A DNA stretch of 36,125 bases from Candidatus Poriferisocius aerobius (GCA_028278955.1 JAPYOC010000180.1:1-36125); one strand, 5' to 3'. Positions 8,623 to 16,903 are shown, counted from the stretch's first letter. The notes: generated by a model not told the origin, from the letters alone. Numbers and translations are program-made.

Positions 8623-8829
8623 CTAACCGACGAGGCCGGTGATATGGCGAAAGACGGCGTCGAGAAGGTTGCCAATCCGGTTGGTCTTGGTAACCCAAGA
8701 CACCAGGAGCATGGCCACCGCAGCGGCCCCCAAGAGGATGAGGGCATACTCGGCGGTGGCTTGGCCGCGGTCAGAACGCCGTTGCGCCAGCCAGGAATGA
8801 AGGGCGATCAGCAATCCAAGTATGAGCAT
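8623..8829 (-). CDS. Small Flp-like pilin, DUF4244 type
   Basis: A 68-residue protein with RGQATAEYALILLG at 21-34: cleavage after Gly22 would leave Glu at +5, the hallmark of type IV-like prepilins, followed by a hydrophobic helix. This is the short DUF4244-type protein that in Actinobacteria sits between TadC and TadE and probably forms the pilus shaft. The ATG at 8829 is preferred because GAGG stands 8 nt upstream; a GTG three codons earlier (8838) is possible. No prepilin peptidase gene is in the window. Confidence 0.85.
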   Translation of the reverse strand: MLILGLLIALHSWLAQRRSDRGQATAEYALILLGAAAVAMLLVSWVTKTNRIGNLLDAVFRHITGLVG

Positions 8830-8878
8830 TTGGCACACCTCAAGAAGATGGACGGAGCGGGGGAAGAAGACATCGCGT

Positions 8879-9583
8879 TCATTGGCGCAGGACGGTCAGC
8901 GTCTCGGCGAGAACCGGGGCCAAAGTGAGCAGGATGAAAGCGGGCAGAATGCAGGTCACCAACGGCAGCAGCAGCCGCACCGGCAGCAGACGGGCCTGCT
9001 CTTCGGCTCGGCGCCGGCGCAGCAAGCGGCTGTCGGCCGCTAACTGGGCCAAGGCAGGCTCCAGCTCAGTGCCGTAGCGGTCGGCGTCGATCAGCACTCT
9101 GATCAGCGGCCGCAACGGCTCGCCCACCGAATCGGGAAGCGGTTCCAGCGCATCGCCGAGGCGCGTTCCGGCCCGGGTCCGCCGGACGGCCTCCGACAGC
9201 CCGCTGCCCACCGGGCCCTCGAGCCGCTCACCCACTGCGGCGACTGCCAAATGCACGTTGAGCCCCGACGAAGCGGCCAGGCGGAGCAGGTCGATGGCTT
9301 CGGGCAGCTCCTCGACGACCTCCGCCTGTTTCCGCCGGTGCCGCTGGACCCGTCGGCGGTGAGGAGCGACCCACATCGCAAACCCCGCACCCACCCCGAC
9401 GACCGGGTGAACGGCCACCGCTAGCACCGCGGCCAGGGCGAACCCGGCGGCTTTGGCGGCGAACGGCGAACGGGGCCGCGTCCGGGGCGGAGAGGGGGAC
9501 CGGACTTGGCGCGGCCGCCAGCGCCACCCCCAGAGCACCACCACGGCCATCCACAGCAGCCCGAGGACGATCGGCAGGGCCAT
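8879..9583 (-). CDS. tadC: TadC-like inner-membrane platform protein
   Basis: Type II/IV secretion F-domain membrane protein of 234 residues, part of the platform that couples the CpaF motor to pilus assembly. Hydrophobic segments occur at the N-terminus (MALPIVLGLLWMAVVVLWG), in the middle and at the C-terminus (LLLPLVTCILPAFILLTLA). Between them is the cytoplasmic F domain with ELPEAIDLLRLAASSGLN. The ATG at 9583 follows the tadB stop by one base. An in-frame extension to 9637 would lie inside tadB and is rejected. A gap of about 50 bp separates it from the pilin gene, where that gene's GAGG ribosome site lies. Confidence 0.88.
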   Translation of the reverse strand: MALPIVLGLLWMAVVVLWGWRWRPRQVRSPSPPRTRPRSPFAAKAAGFALAAVLAVAVHPVVGVGAGFAMWVAPHRRRVQRHRRKQAEVVEELPEAIDLLRLAASSGLNVHLAVAAVGERLEGPVGSGLSEAVRRTRAGTRLGDALEPLPDSVGEPLRPLIRVLIDADRYGTELEPALAQLAADSRLLRRRRAEEQARLLPVRLLLPLVTCILPAFILLTLAPVLAETLTVLRQ

Positions 9584-9584
9584 G

Positions 9585-10355
9585 TCAACGGCGGGAATTG
9601 ACGATGCGGCGCATCCACAGCCCGCCGGCCAAGTCAAGGGCCAGTCCGCAGGCGAGGATCGCCAAGCCGAGGCGGGTGGTGAACAGAAAACCAGCCGAAT
9701 GGTCGCCCACGCTGGCCGACATTGCCATGAACCCGAGGGGCAGCGCCGCGATCATCATGGCGGAGGCCCGGGCCTGCGTCGTGAGCGAGCGCACCTCGGC
9801 CTCAAGCGCAGCCCGATCCCGCAGCGTGGCCGCCACGCCATCGATGGCCCGCGCCCGGGCGCCGCCCGCGGTGGCGGCGAAGGCCATCGCGGCGGCGGCC
9901 AACCCGGCGCCGCTGACGGGGCAGCGACGGGCCCAACGGTCGAACACGTCGGCGCTGCGCAGCCCGCGACCGAGCTCTGCGGCCAGCGGTGCTACCTCGT
10001 GGTGCAGCGGGGGCGGCGTGCGGGAAGCGGCTTCTACCGTGGCCGGCCCGATGTGCGATCCGGTGCGCAGTCCGCGGGCAATGGCCTCTAGGAAACCGGG
10101 AAGCTGCGCCTCGATGACCCGACCGCGGCGATGGCGGTTGGCCCGCAACGCCATCAGCGCGACAGCGACGCCCACGACCGCGCCGACAAGCCCGCCGATC
10201 ACGCCGGCCTGCATGTTGGCGAACCCCGCGCTCAGCAGCGCAACCGCCCCCAGCCCCCTCCAGATTTGGGAGCGGGTTATGCCCAGACCGGCCTCAGCAG
10301 CCATGGCCTCAAGCCGCTCGGCGGCCGCCGCTGCGGCCGCTCTGAGGGTGTTCAT
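9585..10355 (-). CDS. tadB: TadB-like inner-membrane platform protein
   Basis: A 256-residue membrane protein of the type II secretion F family, partner of TadC. A first hydrophobic region is at about residues 33-68. The F domain then reads AQLPGFLEAIARGLRTGSHI with a conserved Pro/Leu pattern, and two C-terminal hydrophobic segments follow. Its ATG overlaps the cpaF stop (ATGA, 10352-10355) and its stop is one base from tadC, so all three are translationally coupled. Confidence 0.88.
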   Translation of the reverse strand: MNTLRAAAAAAAERLEAMAAEAGLGITRSQIWRGLGAVALLSAGFANMQAGVIGGLVGAVVGVAVALMALRANRHRRGRVIEAQLPGFLEAIARGLRTGSHIGPATVEAASRTPPPLHHEVAPLAAELGRGLRSADVFDRWARRCPVSGAGLAAAAMAFAATAGGARARAIDGVAATLRDRAALEAEVRSLTTQARASAMMIAALPLGFMAMSASVGDHSAGFLFTTRLGLAILACGLALDLAGGLWMRRIVNSRR

Positions 10356-11377
10356 AGCTGCAGCCAGCGTGAATCGGGCTCGGCGGCGTCAGGCACCCGA
10401 GGCTCGACCGTCGGCAAGCGGCGCAATCGGAACTCGTCGGCGATCAGGCGGAGCCGCGGCCGGCTGCCATCGTCGCGGGCCGCCGTTCGGTCGATCACCG
10501 CCAAAGAGGTGATGCGGCGCCTTCCCTGCGGCCGGCGGGCAACATGGACCACCATGTCCATCGCCGCGGCGATCTGATCCCGCACCGCACCAAGGGGTAT
10601 CGCCCCGCCATCGAGGAGCACCATGGTCTCCAAGCGGCTGATGGCGTCGGCCGGGGTGTTGGCATGGCAGGTGGAGAGCGATCCCTCGTGGCCGGTGTTC
10701 ATCGCCTGGAGCATGTCCAAGGTCTCCGCTCCTCGGACTTCTCCGACGATGATCCGATCGGGCCTCATCCGCAGGGCGTTGCGCACCAGTTGGCGGATGG
10801 TGACCGGCGCCACCCCGTCGGCGTCCACCGGGCGGGCCTCGAGACGCACGACGTGATCGCTGGCCAAGGCCAGTTCGGCGGCGTCCTCCACCGTTACCAC
10901 CCGCTCACCGGGCGAGATCGAAGCGGCCAACGCGTTCAGCAGCGTGGTCTTGCCCGCCCCGGCGCCGCCCGACACCAACAGATTGCAGCGGGCGGCCACC
11001 GCCCAGCGCAGAGCGGCCACCACGCCGGGAGGGGCGAACTCCTCCAAGGGAATCGGGCGGACAGAGAAGCGGCGGATGGTCACATAGGGCCCATCCACCG
11101 CCACCGGCGGCACCACCGCGTTGAGGCGCGAGCCGTCGGAGAGCCGGGCGTCCACCATCGGGGAGCTGCGGTCGATGCGGCGGCCCAGCGGGGCCACTGT
11201 CTGCTCGATGAGCAGCTCGATGGTCTCTCTGTCCAGGATGGTGCCAGTGGTTTCCAAGCGCCCGCGGCGCTCAACCCAGACCGGTCCCGGACCGTTCACC
11301 ATGATCTCCGACACCGAGGGATCCCCCAGGAAGGGGGCGATGGCTTCCTTGCCGCCCCTGCCGCTACTCCACACCAC
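10352..11377 (-). CDS. tadA: CpaF/TadA secretion ATPase
   Basis: Hexameric motor ATPase that powers Tad pilus assembly. The N-terminal domain contains the family phrase [18 protein letters not shown]. The Walker A is SGGAGAGKT (136-144), the Asp box lies in [10 protein letters not shown], and the Walker B/His boxes cover [12 protein letters not shown] and [13 protein letters not shown]. At 341 residues it lacks the long N-terminal extension of some CpaF proteins. Two GTG codons are adjacent (11377 and 11374); a GAGGAG stands about 9 nt before the first, inside the end of the TadZ gene, whose stop is 3 bp away. The C-terminal 60 residues, arginine-rich, are not conserved. Confidence 0.93.
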   Translation of the reverse strand: MVWSSGRGGKEAIAPFLGDPSVSEIMVNGPGPVWVERRGRLETTGTILDRETIELLIEQTVAPLGRRIDRSSPMVDARLSDGSRLNAVVPPVAVDGPYVTIRRFSVRPIPLEEFAPPGVVAALRWAVAARCNLLVSGGAGAGKTTLLNALAASISPGERVVTVEDAAELALASDHVVRLEARPVDADGVAPVTIRQLVRNALRMRPDRIIVGEVRGAETLDMLQAMNTGHEGSLSTCHANTPADAISRLETMVLLDGGAIPLGAVRDQIAAAMDMVVHVARRPQGRRRITSLAVIDRTAARDDGSRPRLRLIADEFRLRRLPTVEPRVPDAAEPDSRWLQL

Positions 11378-11380
11378 CGC

Positions 11381-12058
11381 TCAAATCTCCTCGGTGAGTC
11401 GGGCGAGGGCTCGTCCGGCCCCTTTGGGCACCCGGGTCCTCAGCATCCCGGCGTCCACTGCTCGGGCGATGTCGGGGTCGACGGCCACGGTGGCGAGCAC
11501 CGGCGCGCCGATGGCCCGCTCGCAGTCAGATCGAGTCAGGGCCCGGCCGGCCTCGGCGACCAAGACCACTCCGCTGGGCCGAACCGAGAGCGACACCGCG
11601 CGGCGCAAGGCCAGATAGCACGCCCGGGTGACCAGCACCGACCGGTCAGCTTCGGCGGCCAGACGCTGGCGAAACTCCTCGTTCGAACCGCAGGCGGACG
11701 GCTGGTTTTCGATGTTCAGCACCCCCGCGTCCACCACGACTACCTCGCCGGCGGCCAGCCACTCGACGAGTTCGCCGGTCCGGTCCGGACGCAGCGGGCC
11801 CCGGCCTCGGGGCAGCAGCGACAGGTTGGGGGTCAGCTCCAACAGCACCCGCTCCAGCGAGCAGGGGGCAAGGTCGCTGCGAAGCCACTCGTGCAGACCG
11901 CTCGACGGCTCGGTGCTGCCGAACACCGCGGGCAGGTCGCCGCAGAGGTCGACGAGGAGCACCGGCCGGTCGCGGTCTTGAGCGGCATAGAGGCCGGCGA
12001 GAGCGGCCATCACCGTTGTGCCCGAGCCCCCCTTGGTTGACCAGCAGGTCACCAGCAT
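11381..12058 (-). CDS. TadZ/CpaE-like ParA-family ATPase (Ssd-like)
   Basis: A 225-residue MinD/ParA-type P-loop protein that in Tad systems positions the assembly machine. A deviant Walker A, STKGGSGTT, is at residues 7-15, so the signature lysine and the GT pair are kept, and VLLVDLCGDLP follows. Later segments are weakly conserved. The ATG at 12058 is chosen because GGAGG stands 5 nt upstream; an in-frame GTG at 12070 would place that ribosome site inside the coding region. In mycobacteria the protein at this position is annotated as septum-site-determining (Ssd); the same caution about function applies here. First gene of the eight-gene operon. Confidence 0.85.
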   Translation of the reverse strand: MLVTCWSTKGGSGTTVMAALAGLYAAQDRDRPVLLVDLCGDLPAVFGSTEPSSGLHEWLRSDLAPCSLERVLLELTPNLSLLPRGRGPLRPDRTGELVEWLAAGEVVVVDAGVLNIENQPSACGSNEEFRQRLAAEADRSVLVTRACYLALRRAVSLSVRPSGVVLVAEAGRALTRSDCERAIGAPVLATVAVDPDIARAVDAGMLRTRVPKGAGRALARLTEEI

Positions 12059-12108
12059 GGAAACCTCCACGAGTTGATCGCATCGGCGAACAGAGGGGAA
12101 CTCAGAAC

Positions 12109-12137
12109 AAACTATGTTGAAAATAATTAAAAGTCAA
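12109..12137 (-). promoter_or_regulatory. Candidate promoter of the tad operon
   Basis: On the minus strand TTGACT (12132-12137), a 17-bp AT-rich spacer and TAGTTT (12109-12114) give an acceptable sigma-70-like promoter. Transcription would start near 12102, some 44 nt before the TadZ ATG. It lies in a region (about 12108-12161) much richer in A/T than the rest of the window. Confidence 0.5.
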
Positions 12138-12139
12138 CA
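12115..12139. repeat. Imperfect palindrome in the divergent tad/ABC promoter region
   Basis: Arms TGTTGA (12115-12120) and TCAACA (12134-12139) are perfect reverse complements separated by 13 A/T-rich bases. The palindrome overlaps the proposed tad -35 box and lies about 23 bp before the first ABC permease ATG. It could be an operator shared by both directions. The arms are short, so chance is possible. Confidence 0.3.
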
Positions 12140-12161
12140 AAAATTGTCTGAAAATTAGAAA

Positions 12162-13247
12162 ATGAGCCGTTACGTGCGGCCATTTGCCGGTCTCGCCGTG
12201 CCCGCAGGCGCGGTCATTGCTGCGTTGGTGGTAGGGGCAATTCTGCTCGGAGCCTTCGGGGCCAACCCGCTCACCGGCTACCGGGCCTTGTTCACCGGGG
12301 CGTTCGGAGGGCCCGACGAGCTGGCCGCCACCGCCTTGAAGTCCATTCCCCTCATGCTGGTCGGTGTTGGCATTTGCATCGCCTTCCGGGCCGGCGTCAT
12401 CAATATCGGCGGCGAGGGCCAGATCATCATGGGCGCCATTCTGGCCACACTGGTGGCGCTGGCGGTGCCCGACGTCCCCCGACCGATCCTCGTGCCGACG
12501 GTGATAATCGCCGGAGGGGTTGGCGGGGGCATCTGGGGGGCGATCCCCGGCGCCCTCAAGGCCTATAGCGGGGTCAACGAGATCCTCAGCACCATCATGA
12601 TGAACATCATCGCCGGGTTCTTCATGAGCTTTTTGCTCGAAGACTGGCTCATCGAGCCCGGTGCCATCAGAATCCAGCAGACCAAGCGGTTGAGTCAAAA
12701 CGCCGACCTGCCCATCTTGGCGGGGGGAACCCGCCTGCATCTGGGCATCCTGGTGGCCGTGATCGTGGCCGTGCTGGGATATCTGCTGCTGTTCCGCAGC
12801 AGCCTGGGCATGCGACTGCGGGCCGTGGGGCACAACCCCCACGCATCGCGCGCCGCGGGCATGCAGGTAGAGCTCAGCATCACCCAGGCGCTGGCCTTGA
12901 GCGGTGCCTGCGCGGGCATTGCCGGCGCGGTCTTGGTATTCGGGAGCGAGTCGCACCGGCTGATCGGCGAGGGCGGCCCGTTGGCGTTCACCCAGAGTGC
13001 GGGGTTCAACGGCATCGTGACCGCGCTGTTCGGAGGGCTGCACCCGCTGTTCACGGTGCTGTCGTCCTACCTGTTCGGCGGAATGCTGGCCGGCGGCATC
13101 TCCCTGCAACGGGCGGTGCAGGTGCCCCAAGCCCTGGTGCTCGCCCTCAACGGCGTGGTGGTGGTGTTCGTGGTGGGGAGCCTCAAACTGCGAACCCGAG
13201 TGCAGCGATGGGCTGAAGGGGATGTCCAGATGGAGGACCGGGCATGA
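12162..13247 (+). CDS. ABC transporter permease, nucleoside/simple-sugar type (YufP/NupP-like)
   Basis: Integral membrane permease of 361 residues in the BPD_transp_2 group. It has an N-terminal helix (VPAGAVIAALVVGAILLGAF), the periplasmic segment GANPLTGYRALFTGAFG typical of the BMP/nucleoside importers, and the coupling-helix phrase RAGVINIGGEGQIIMGA (76-92). A second conserved phrase is LRAVGHNPHASRAAGM. Such permeases work with a second permease, a duplicated ATPase and a BMP/PnrA lipoprotein. Only the second permease follows; the other two are not in the window. No Shine-Dalgarno is evident at the ATG. Its stop overlaps the next start (ATGA, 13244-13247). Confidence 0.92.
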   Translation: MSRYVRPFAGLAVPAGAVIAALVVGAILLGAFGANPLTGYRALFTGAFGGPDELAATALKSIPLMLVGVGICIAFRAGVINIGGEGQIIMGAILATLVALAVPDVPRPILVPTVIIAGGVGGGIWGAIPGALKAYSGVNEILSTIMMNIIAGFFMSFLLEDWLIEPGAIRIQQTKRLSQNADLPILAGGTRLHLGILVAVIVAVLGYLLLFRSSLGMRLRAVGHNPHASRAAGMQVELSITQALALSGACAGIAGAVLVFGSESHRLIGEGGPLAFTQSAGFNGIVTALFGGLHPLFTVLSSYLFGGMLAGGISLQRAVQVPQALVLALNGVVVVFVVGSLKLRTRVQRWAEGDVQMEDRA

Positions 13248-14179
13248 GCGACTTCTTCACCGTCGCCATCATCACCGCCACCTTGGCATCGGGCATCCGG
13301 CTGGCGGTGCCCTTCCTGCTCGCCGCGCTCGGCGAGGCCGTCGGCCAGCGCGCCGGGGTGCTGAACCTCGGGGTCGAGGGCGTCATGTTGATCGGCGCGT
13401 TCGCCGCCTACTACACCGCTCTGGAGACGGGTAGCGCTGCCTTCGGGCTGCTGATGGGGCTGGTGGTGGGAATGGTCATGGGCCTCGTCTATGCCCTCAT
13501 CACCGTGGTGATGCACGCCGAACAAGGCATCAGCGGCATCGGGATCTACCTCTTCGGCTTGGGGTTCACCGACCTGTTGTTCCAAAAGCAGGTGGGCACC
13601 CCAAGGCCCATCAGAGGGCTGCAGACCAGGCCCCTCGACTGGCTGGCCGAAGACACCGGTCGGGCCGGCGAACTGCTGTTCAGCCACACCGTGCTCACCT
13701 ACATGGCCTTCTTGCTCGTGCCCGTGGTGTATTGGCTCATCACTCGGACCACCTTCGGCCTCAACGTGCGAGCTGTGGGAGAAAACCCCCATGCCGCCGA
13801 CACCCTGGGCGTGAGCGTGAACGGCATCCGGACTGCGGCCATCGTCTTCGGCAACACCATGGCCGGGTTGGCCGGGGCGGCCCTGGCCCTGGAGATCGGG
13901 ATTTTCCAGCAGAACCTCACCGCCGGGCGCGGGTTCATCGCCATCGCCCTGGTGTACTTCGGAGCGTGGCGGCCGGTTGGAGTGATGACCGGTGCCCTGC
14001 TGTTCGGGATCGTGTCGTCCACCGTGCTGCGACTGCAGGTTGAAGGCGTCATCTCCGGTTCGGTGGCGTCCATCGCCAACATGGCCCCCGCGGTCTTGAC
14101 GGTGATCGTGCTGGTGGTGGTGAGCCGGCGCATCGGCCAGCCAGCAGCCCTCACCCGGCCGTTCACCCGTGACGGTTGA
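13244..14179 (+). CDS. ABC transporter permease, nucleoside/simple-sugar type (YufQ/NupQ-like)
   Basis: Second permease, 311 residues, partner of the preceding gene. The coupling segment reads QRAGVLNLGVEGVMLIGAF (35-53), followed by QGISGIGIYLFGLG and LNVRAVGENPHAADTLG. It is multi-spanning without a nucleotide-binding domain. The start overlaps the stop of the first permease by four bases, so stoichiometric synthesis is expected. The substrate is unknown; the family covers nucleosides, purine-like compounds and some sugars. The downstream CoA transferase and dehydrogenase suggest a catabolic substrate, but nothing in the permease itself proves this. Confidence 0.92.
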   Translation: MSDFFTVAIITATLASGIRLAVPFLLAALGEAVGQRAGVLNLGVEGVMLIGAFAAYYTALETGSAAFGLLMGLVVGMVMGLVYALITVVMHAEQGISGIGIYLFGLGFTDLLFQKQVGTPRPIRGLQTRPLDWLAEDTGRAGELLFSHTVLTYMAFLLVPVVYWLITRTTFGLNVRAVGENPHAADTLGVSVNGIRTAAIVFGNTMAGLAGAALALEIGIFQQNLTAGRGFIAIALVYFGAWRPVGVMTGALLFGIVSSTVLRLQVEGVISGSVASIANMAPAVLTVIVLVVVSRRIGQPAALTRPFTRDG

Positions 14180-14197
14180 CCCCAAAAAGGCGATTCT

Positions 14198-15436
14198 ATG
14201 AAAGTTGGCGACATCACCGCTCCCGAGCACGCGGCCAACGGCAAGCCGCTCGACGGGATTCGCATCCTGGCCATCGAGCAGATGCAATCGCTCCCCTATG
14301 CCACCCAGCTCATGGCCCGCATGGGCGCCGAGGTGGTCAAGATCGAGCACCCGGTGAGAGGTGATTTGGGGAGGGGCTCGACCCCGGGCATTGACGATCC
14401 CCGCGGCCGACCGGTGGGGGGCACCTATCTGCGCAACAACCTCAACAAGCGCTCGGTGGGAATGGACTTGAAGAATCCCAAGGTCTCAGAGCTCATCGGC
14501 CGGATGATTCCCAACTTCGATGTGCTGGCCGAGAACCTGAAGCCCGGAACCCTGGAAAAGAGCGGCTTGGGGTACAACGACTTGTGCCCGCGGCATCCCG
14601 GCCTCATCTACCTGTCGGTGTCGGGATTCGGGAACCTAGGTGAGTCTCCCTATGGCCATTGGCCCGCCTACGCCCCCATCGCCGAGGCTATGGGAGGCCT
14701 CTACGCCATCAACCGGGCCGAAGGAGAGGACGTGAAGGTGTCGCCGGTGGGAGCGCTGGGCGACACCGGCTCGGGTCTTTATGCCGTGATTGGAGTGCTC
14801 ATGGCCCTGCGCCAGCGGGATCGGCACGGGCGCGGCCAGCATGTGGACATCGCCATGTTCGACGCCATGGTGGCCTTCGGCGACGTAGTGCCCAACTACT
14901 GGTCGCTGGGGGCCGATCCCCGGATTCCCACCGCGATCATCAACGACGGCTTCCCCATCGACTCCGGCGAGCTGGTGATGCAGATTGGCCGCGAGCACCA
15001 GTTCGAGCGCCTGTGCCATCTCATCGGCCGGCCCGAGTGGCTGGCAGATGAGCGGTTCTCCACTCGCAACGGATGGCGGGAGCATCTGGAGGAGATCCGG
15101 GACGCGGTCCGCGCTTGGGCCGGGAACCGGACCACCGTCCAAGCCGCCGACGAGCTGGCCGCGGCCGGGCTGGCCGCGGCGCCGGTTTTTGAAGCGCCTG
15201 ACGTGATAGGCGACCCCCATGTCGCCGCTCGCCACATGATGGTGGAGGTCCCCCGCACCGATGCCGCCGCCCCGGTGCTGACCCCCGGCAATCCAGTGAA
15301 GATGTCAGCGGTCAGCGAGGGCCCCGACACTCGTCCGCCGTGGTTGGGCGAGCACACCGACGAGGTGCTGGCCGCCGAACTCGGGTTAAGCGCGCAAGCG
15401 CTCGCCGAACTCCGAGCCGACGGCGCCATCGGCTGA
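14198..15436 (+). CDS. CaiB/BaiF family CoA transferase
   Basis: Class III CoA transferase that moves CoA between carboxylic acids through an aspartyl-CoA anhydride. The 412-residue length is typical. The N-terminal LDGIRILAIEQMQSLPYATQ and MGAEVVKIEHP match the family start, LNKRSVGMDLKNP follows, and the catalytic residue is very likely Asp189 in GALGDTGSG. HVDIAMFDAM further on is also characteristic. It begins 18 bp after the second permease. Its stop and the SDR start overlap as TGATG (15434-15438). The substrate is not predictable; racemase activity (AMACR-like) is an alternative for this family. Confidence 0.9.
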   Translation: MKVGDITAPEHAANGKPLDGIRILAIEQMQSLPYATQLMARMGAEVVKIEHPVRGDLGRGSTPGIDDPRGRPVGGTYLRNNLNKRSVGMDLKNPKVSELIGRMIPNFDVLAENLKPGTLEKSGLGYNDLCPRHPGLIYLSVSGFGNLGESPYGHWPAYAPIAEAMGGLYAINRAEGEDVKVSPVGALGDTGSGLYAVIGVLMALRQRDRHGRGQHVDIAMFDAMVAFGDVVPNYWSLGADPRIPTAIINDGFPIDSGELVMQIGREHQFERLCHLIGRPEWLADERFSTRNGWREHLEEIRDAVRAWAGNRTTVQAADELAAAGLAAAPVFEAPDVIGDPHVAARHMMVEVPRTDAAAPVLTPGNPVKMSAVSEGPDTRPPWLGEHTDEVLAAELGLSAQALAELRADGAIG

Positions 15437-16344
15437 TGGGCGCACCGCCGATTCGCTTCGACGGGCGCACCGCGGTGGTCACCGGGGCGGGTCGGGGACT
15501 GGGCCGGGCCTACGCCCATCTGCTGGCCGATCGAGGAGCACAGGTGGTGGTCAACGACATCGCGGCCCAGGCCGCCGATGAGGTGGTTGGCGAGATCACC
15601 GCGGCGGGCGGCACGGCCATCGCCGACCACCACAGCGTGACGACGCCGCAAGGGGGCGCCTCACTGGCCGTAAAGGCCCAAGAGGCGTTCGGCGCAGTAC
15701 ACATCGTGATCAACAACGCCGGGTTCAATCGGGCTGCCCAATTCGCCGACGGGGCGCCGGAGACCGGTCAGGCGCTGTTCGATGAGATGATCGCTGTCCA
15801 CCTGCTGGGGCCCTGCCATGTGCTGTGGCCGCTGTGGCCGACAATGCTGGAGCAGGGCTACGGCCGAGTCGTCAACGTCGGCTCCGGCGCCACCTGGGGC
15901 TTGCGGGGCCAAGCCGCCTACGCCGCCTGCAAAGCTGGGGTGATGGGGCTGACCCGGGCGTTGGGGCGCGAGGGCCGCCCTCGCGGGGTGCAGGTCAACT
16001 GCGTGCTTCCCTGGGCGGTCACCGAGTCGAGCCCCAACCGGTCCGGCGAGGAGTTCGGCGCCATCATCGACGCCCACATGCGCCCTGAGAGCGTTGCCTG
16101 CGCCGTGGTCTGGCTGGCCCATGACGACTGCGGTGCCAACGGCGAGTTCTTCACCGTCGACGGCCCCCGGATGGCCCGCCTCGCCTGGATCGCCAGCCGC
16201 GGCCACACCGATCTCACCCCAGCCCCCGAGTCCTACCGCGACCATTGGGACGAGATCATGGACCTCGCCGAGTTCACCGTCCCCCGATCGACAAGCGACC
16301 ACATGCGCAACACGGTTATGCCCGCGTTCCCGCCGTATTCATAA
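15436..16344 (+). CDS. Short-chain dehydrogenase/reductase (3-hydroxyacyl-CoA dehydrogenase-like)
   Basis: A 302-residue NAD(P)-dependent oxidoreductase. The Rossmann glycine motif is TGAGRGLG (16-23), followed by Asp41 in VVVNDI, which favours NAD+. NNAG is at 93-96, the catalytic Ser150 is in VVNVGSGA, and the YxxxK pair is Tyr162/Lys166. The N-terminal RFDGRTAVVTGAGRGLGRAYA resembles the dehydrogenase unit of peroxisomal-type multifunctional beta-oxidation enzymes, which fits a CoA-ester pathway with the preceding CoA transferase. The ATG at 15436 overlaps the upstream stop; a longer in-frame reading from 15340 is rejected because it adds 32 basic residues. The stop lies inside the first copy of a 16-bp tandem repeat. 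Confidence 0.9.
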   Translation: MGAPPIRFDGRTAVVTGAGRGLGRAYAHLLADRGAQVVVNDIAAQAADEVVGEITAAGGTAIADHHSVTTPQGGASLAVKAQEAFGAVHIVINNAGFNRAAQFADGAPETGQALFDEMIAVHLLGPCHVLWPLWPTMLEQGYGRVVNVGSGATWGLRGQAAYAACKAGVMGLTRALGREGRPRGVQVNCVLPWAVTESSPNRSGEEFGAIIDAHMRPESVACAVVWLAHDDCGANGEFFTVDGPRMARLAWIASRGHTDLTPAPESYRDHWDEIMDLAEFTVPRSTSDHMRNTVMPAFPPYS

Positions 16345-16369
16345 ACCGGCTTCTTCATAAACCGGCTTC
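16338..16369. repeat. Perfect 16-bp tandem duplication at the SDR stop
   Basis: The unit TTCATAAACCGGCTTC occurs at 16338-16353 and again at 16354-16369 without mismatch; a third partial copy with ACAAACCGG follows. The first copy contains the SDR stop codon TAA (16342-16344). It is a non-coding duplication just before tRNA-Pro. Confidence 0.95.
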
Positions 16370-16407
16370 ACAAACCGGGGACTCCAGTCGACAACAAGCG
16401 TGTCGGT

Positions 16408-16484
<77 letters not shown>

Positions 16485-16537
16485 TGGCGTTCACCCTACC
16501 AACAAGGGCAACAACTCCGTGAACGCAACCGGGCCGC

Positions 16538-16903
16538 TCAGCTCAGGACGGAAACGAACGCCCGCTGCACGCTCACCGCGTCCAGCGGCTTCACCAACCA
16601 GCCGTCAGACTTCGCCTGCTTCGCCAAGTACACATCGGCCTCGCGGTCCAACAGCATCAGCACCCGAGTCTGCGGCAGCCGCCCCATCTCCGCTTCCATC
16701 CGCAAGTCGAGGCACGTTGCCATCCCCCCCATGTTGCCGATCTGAAGATCGCAGATCACCACGGCCGGCTCCTGTTCCCGCACCGCAGCCGACACGTCAA
16801 CCCCGGCCCGCACTCTTTTGATCTCGATGTCGTCATCGCCCAATGCGGCGTCTACTGCGTTGTACACAGATTCGCTATCAGTGGCCAGGATCACGCGAGT
16901 CAC
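16538..16903 (-). CDS. Stand-alone response-regulator receiver domain
   Basis: A 121-residue CheY-like protein with no output domain. Asp52 in VVICDLQIG is the likely phosphoacceptor, Asp9 lies in the first acidic loop, and Lys105 in WLVKPLD is the conserved lysine-proline pair. The GTG at 16903 starts directly at VTRVILATDSE; a reading to 16990 would add 29 unconserved residues overlapping the promoter region of the divergent STAS gene. It is divergent from the STAS/NfeD pair and about 50 bp from tRNA-Pro. No histidine kinase is nearby, so its partner is unknown. Confidence 0.8.
   Translation of the reverse strand: MTRVILATDSESVYNAVDAALGDDDIEIKRVRAGVDVSAAVREQEPAVVICDLQIGNMGGMATCLDLRMEAEMGRLPQTRVLMLLDREADVYLAKQAKSDGWLVKPLDAVSVQRAFVSVLS

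Noticed and set aside
12102-14350. Two long minus-strand open frames opposite the ABC permeases
   Set aside because: Composition is His/Asp/Gln/Gly-rich without membrane or catalytic motifs; the permeases on the plus strand explain the DNA.
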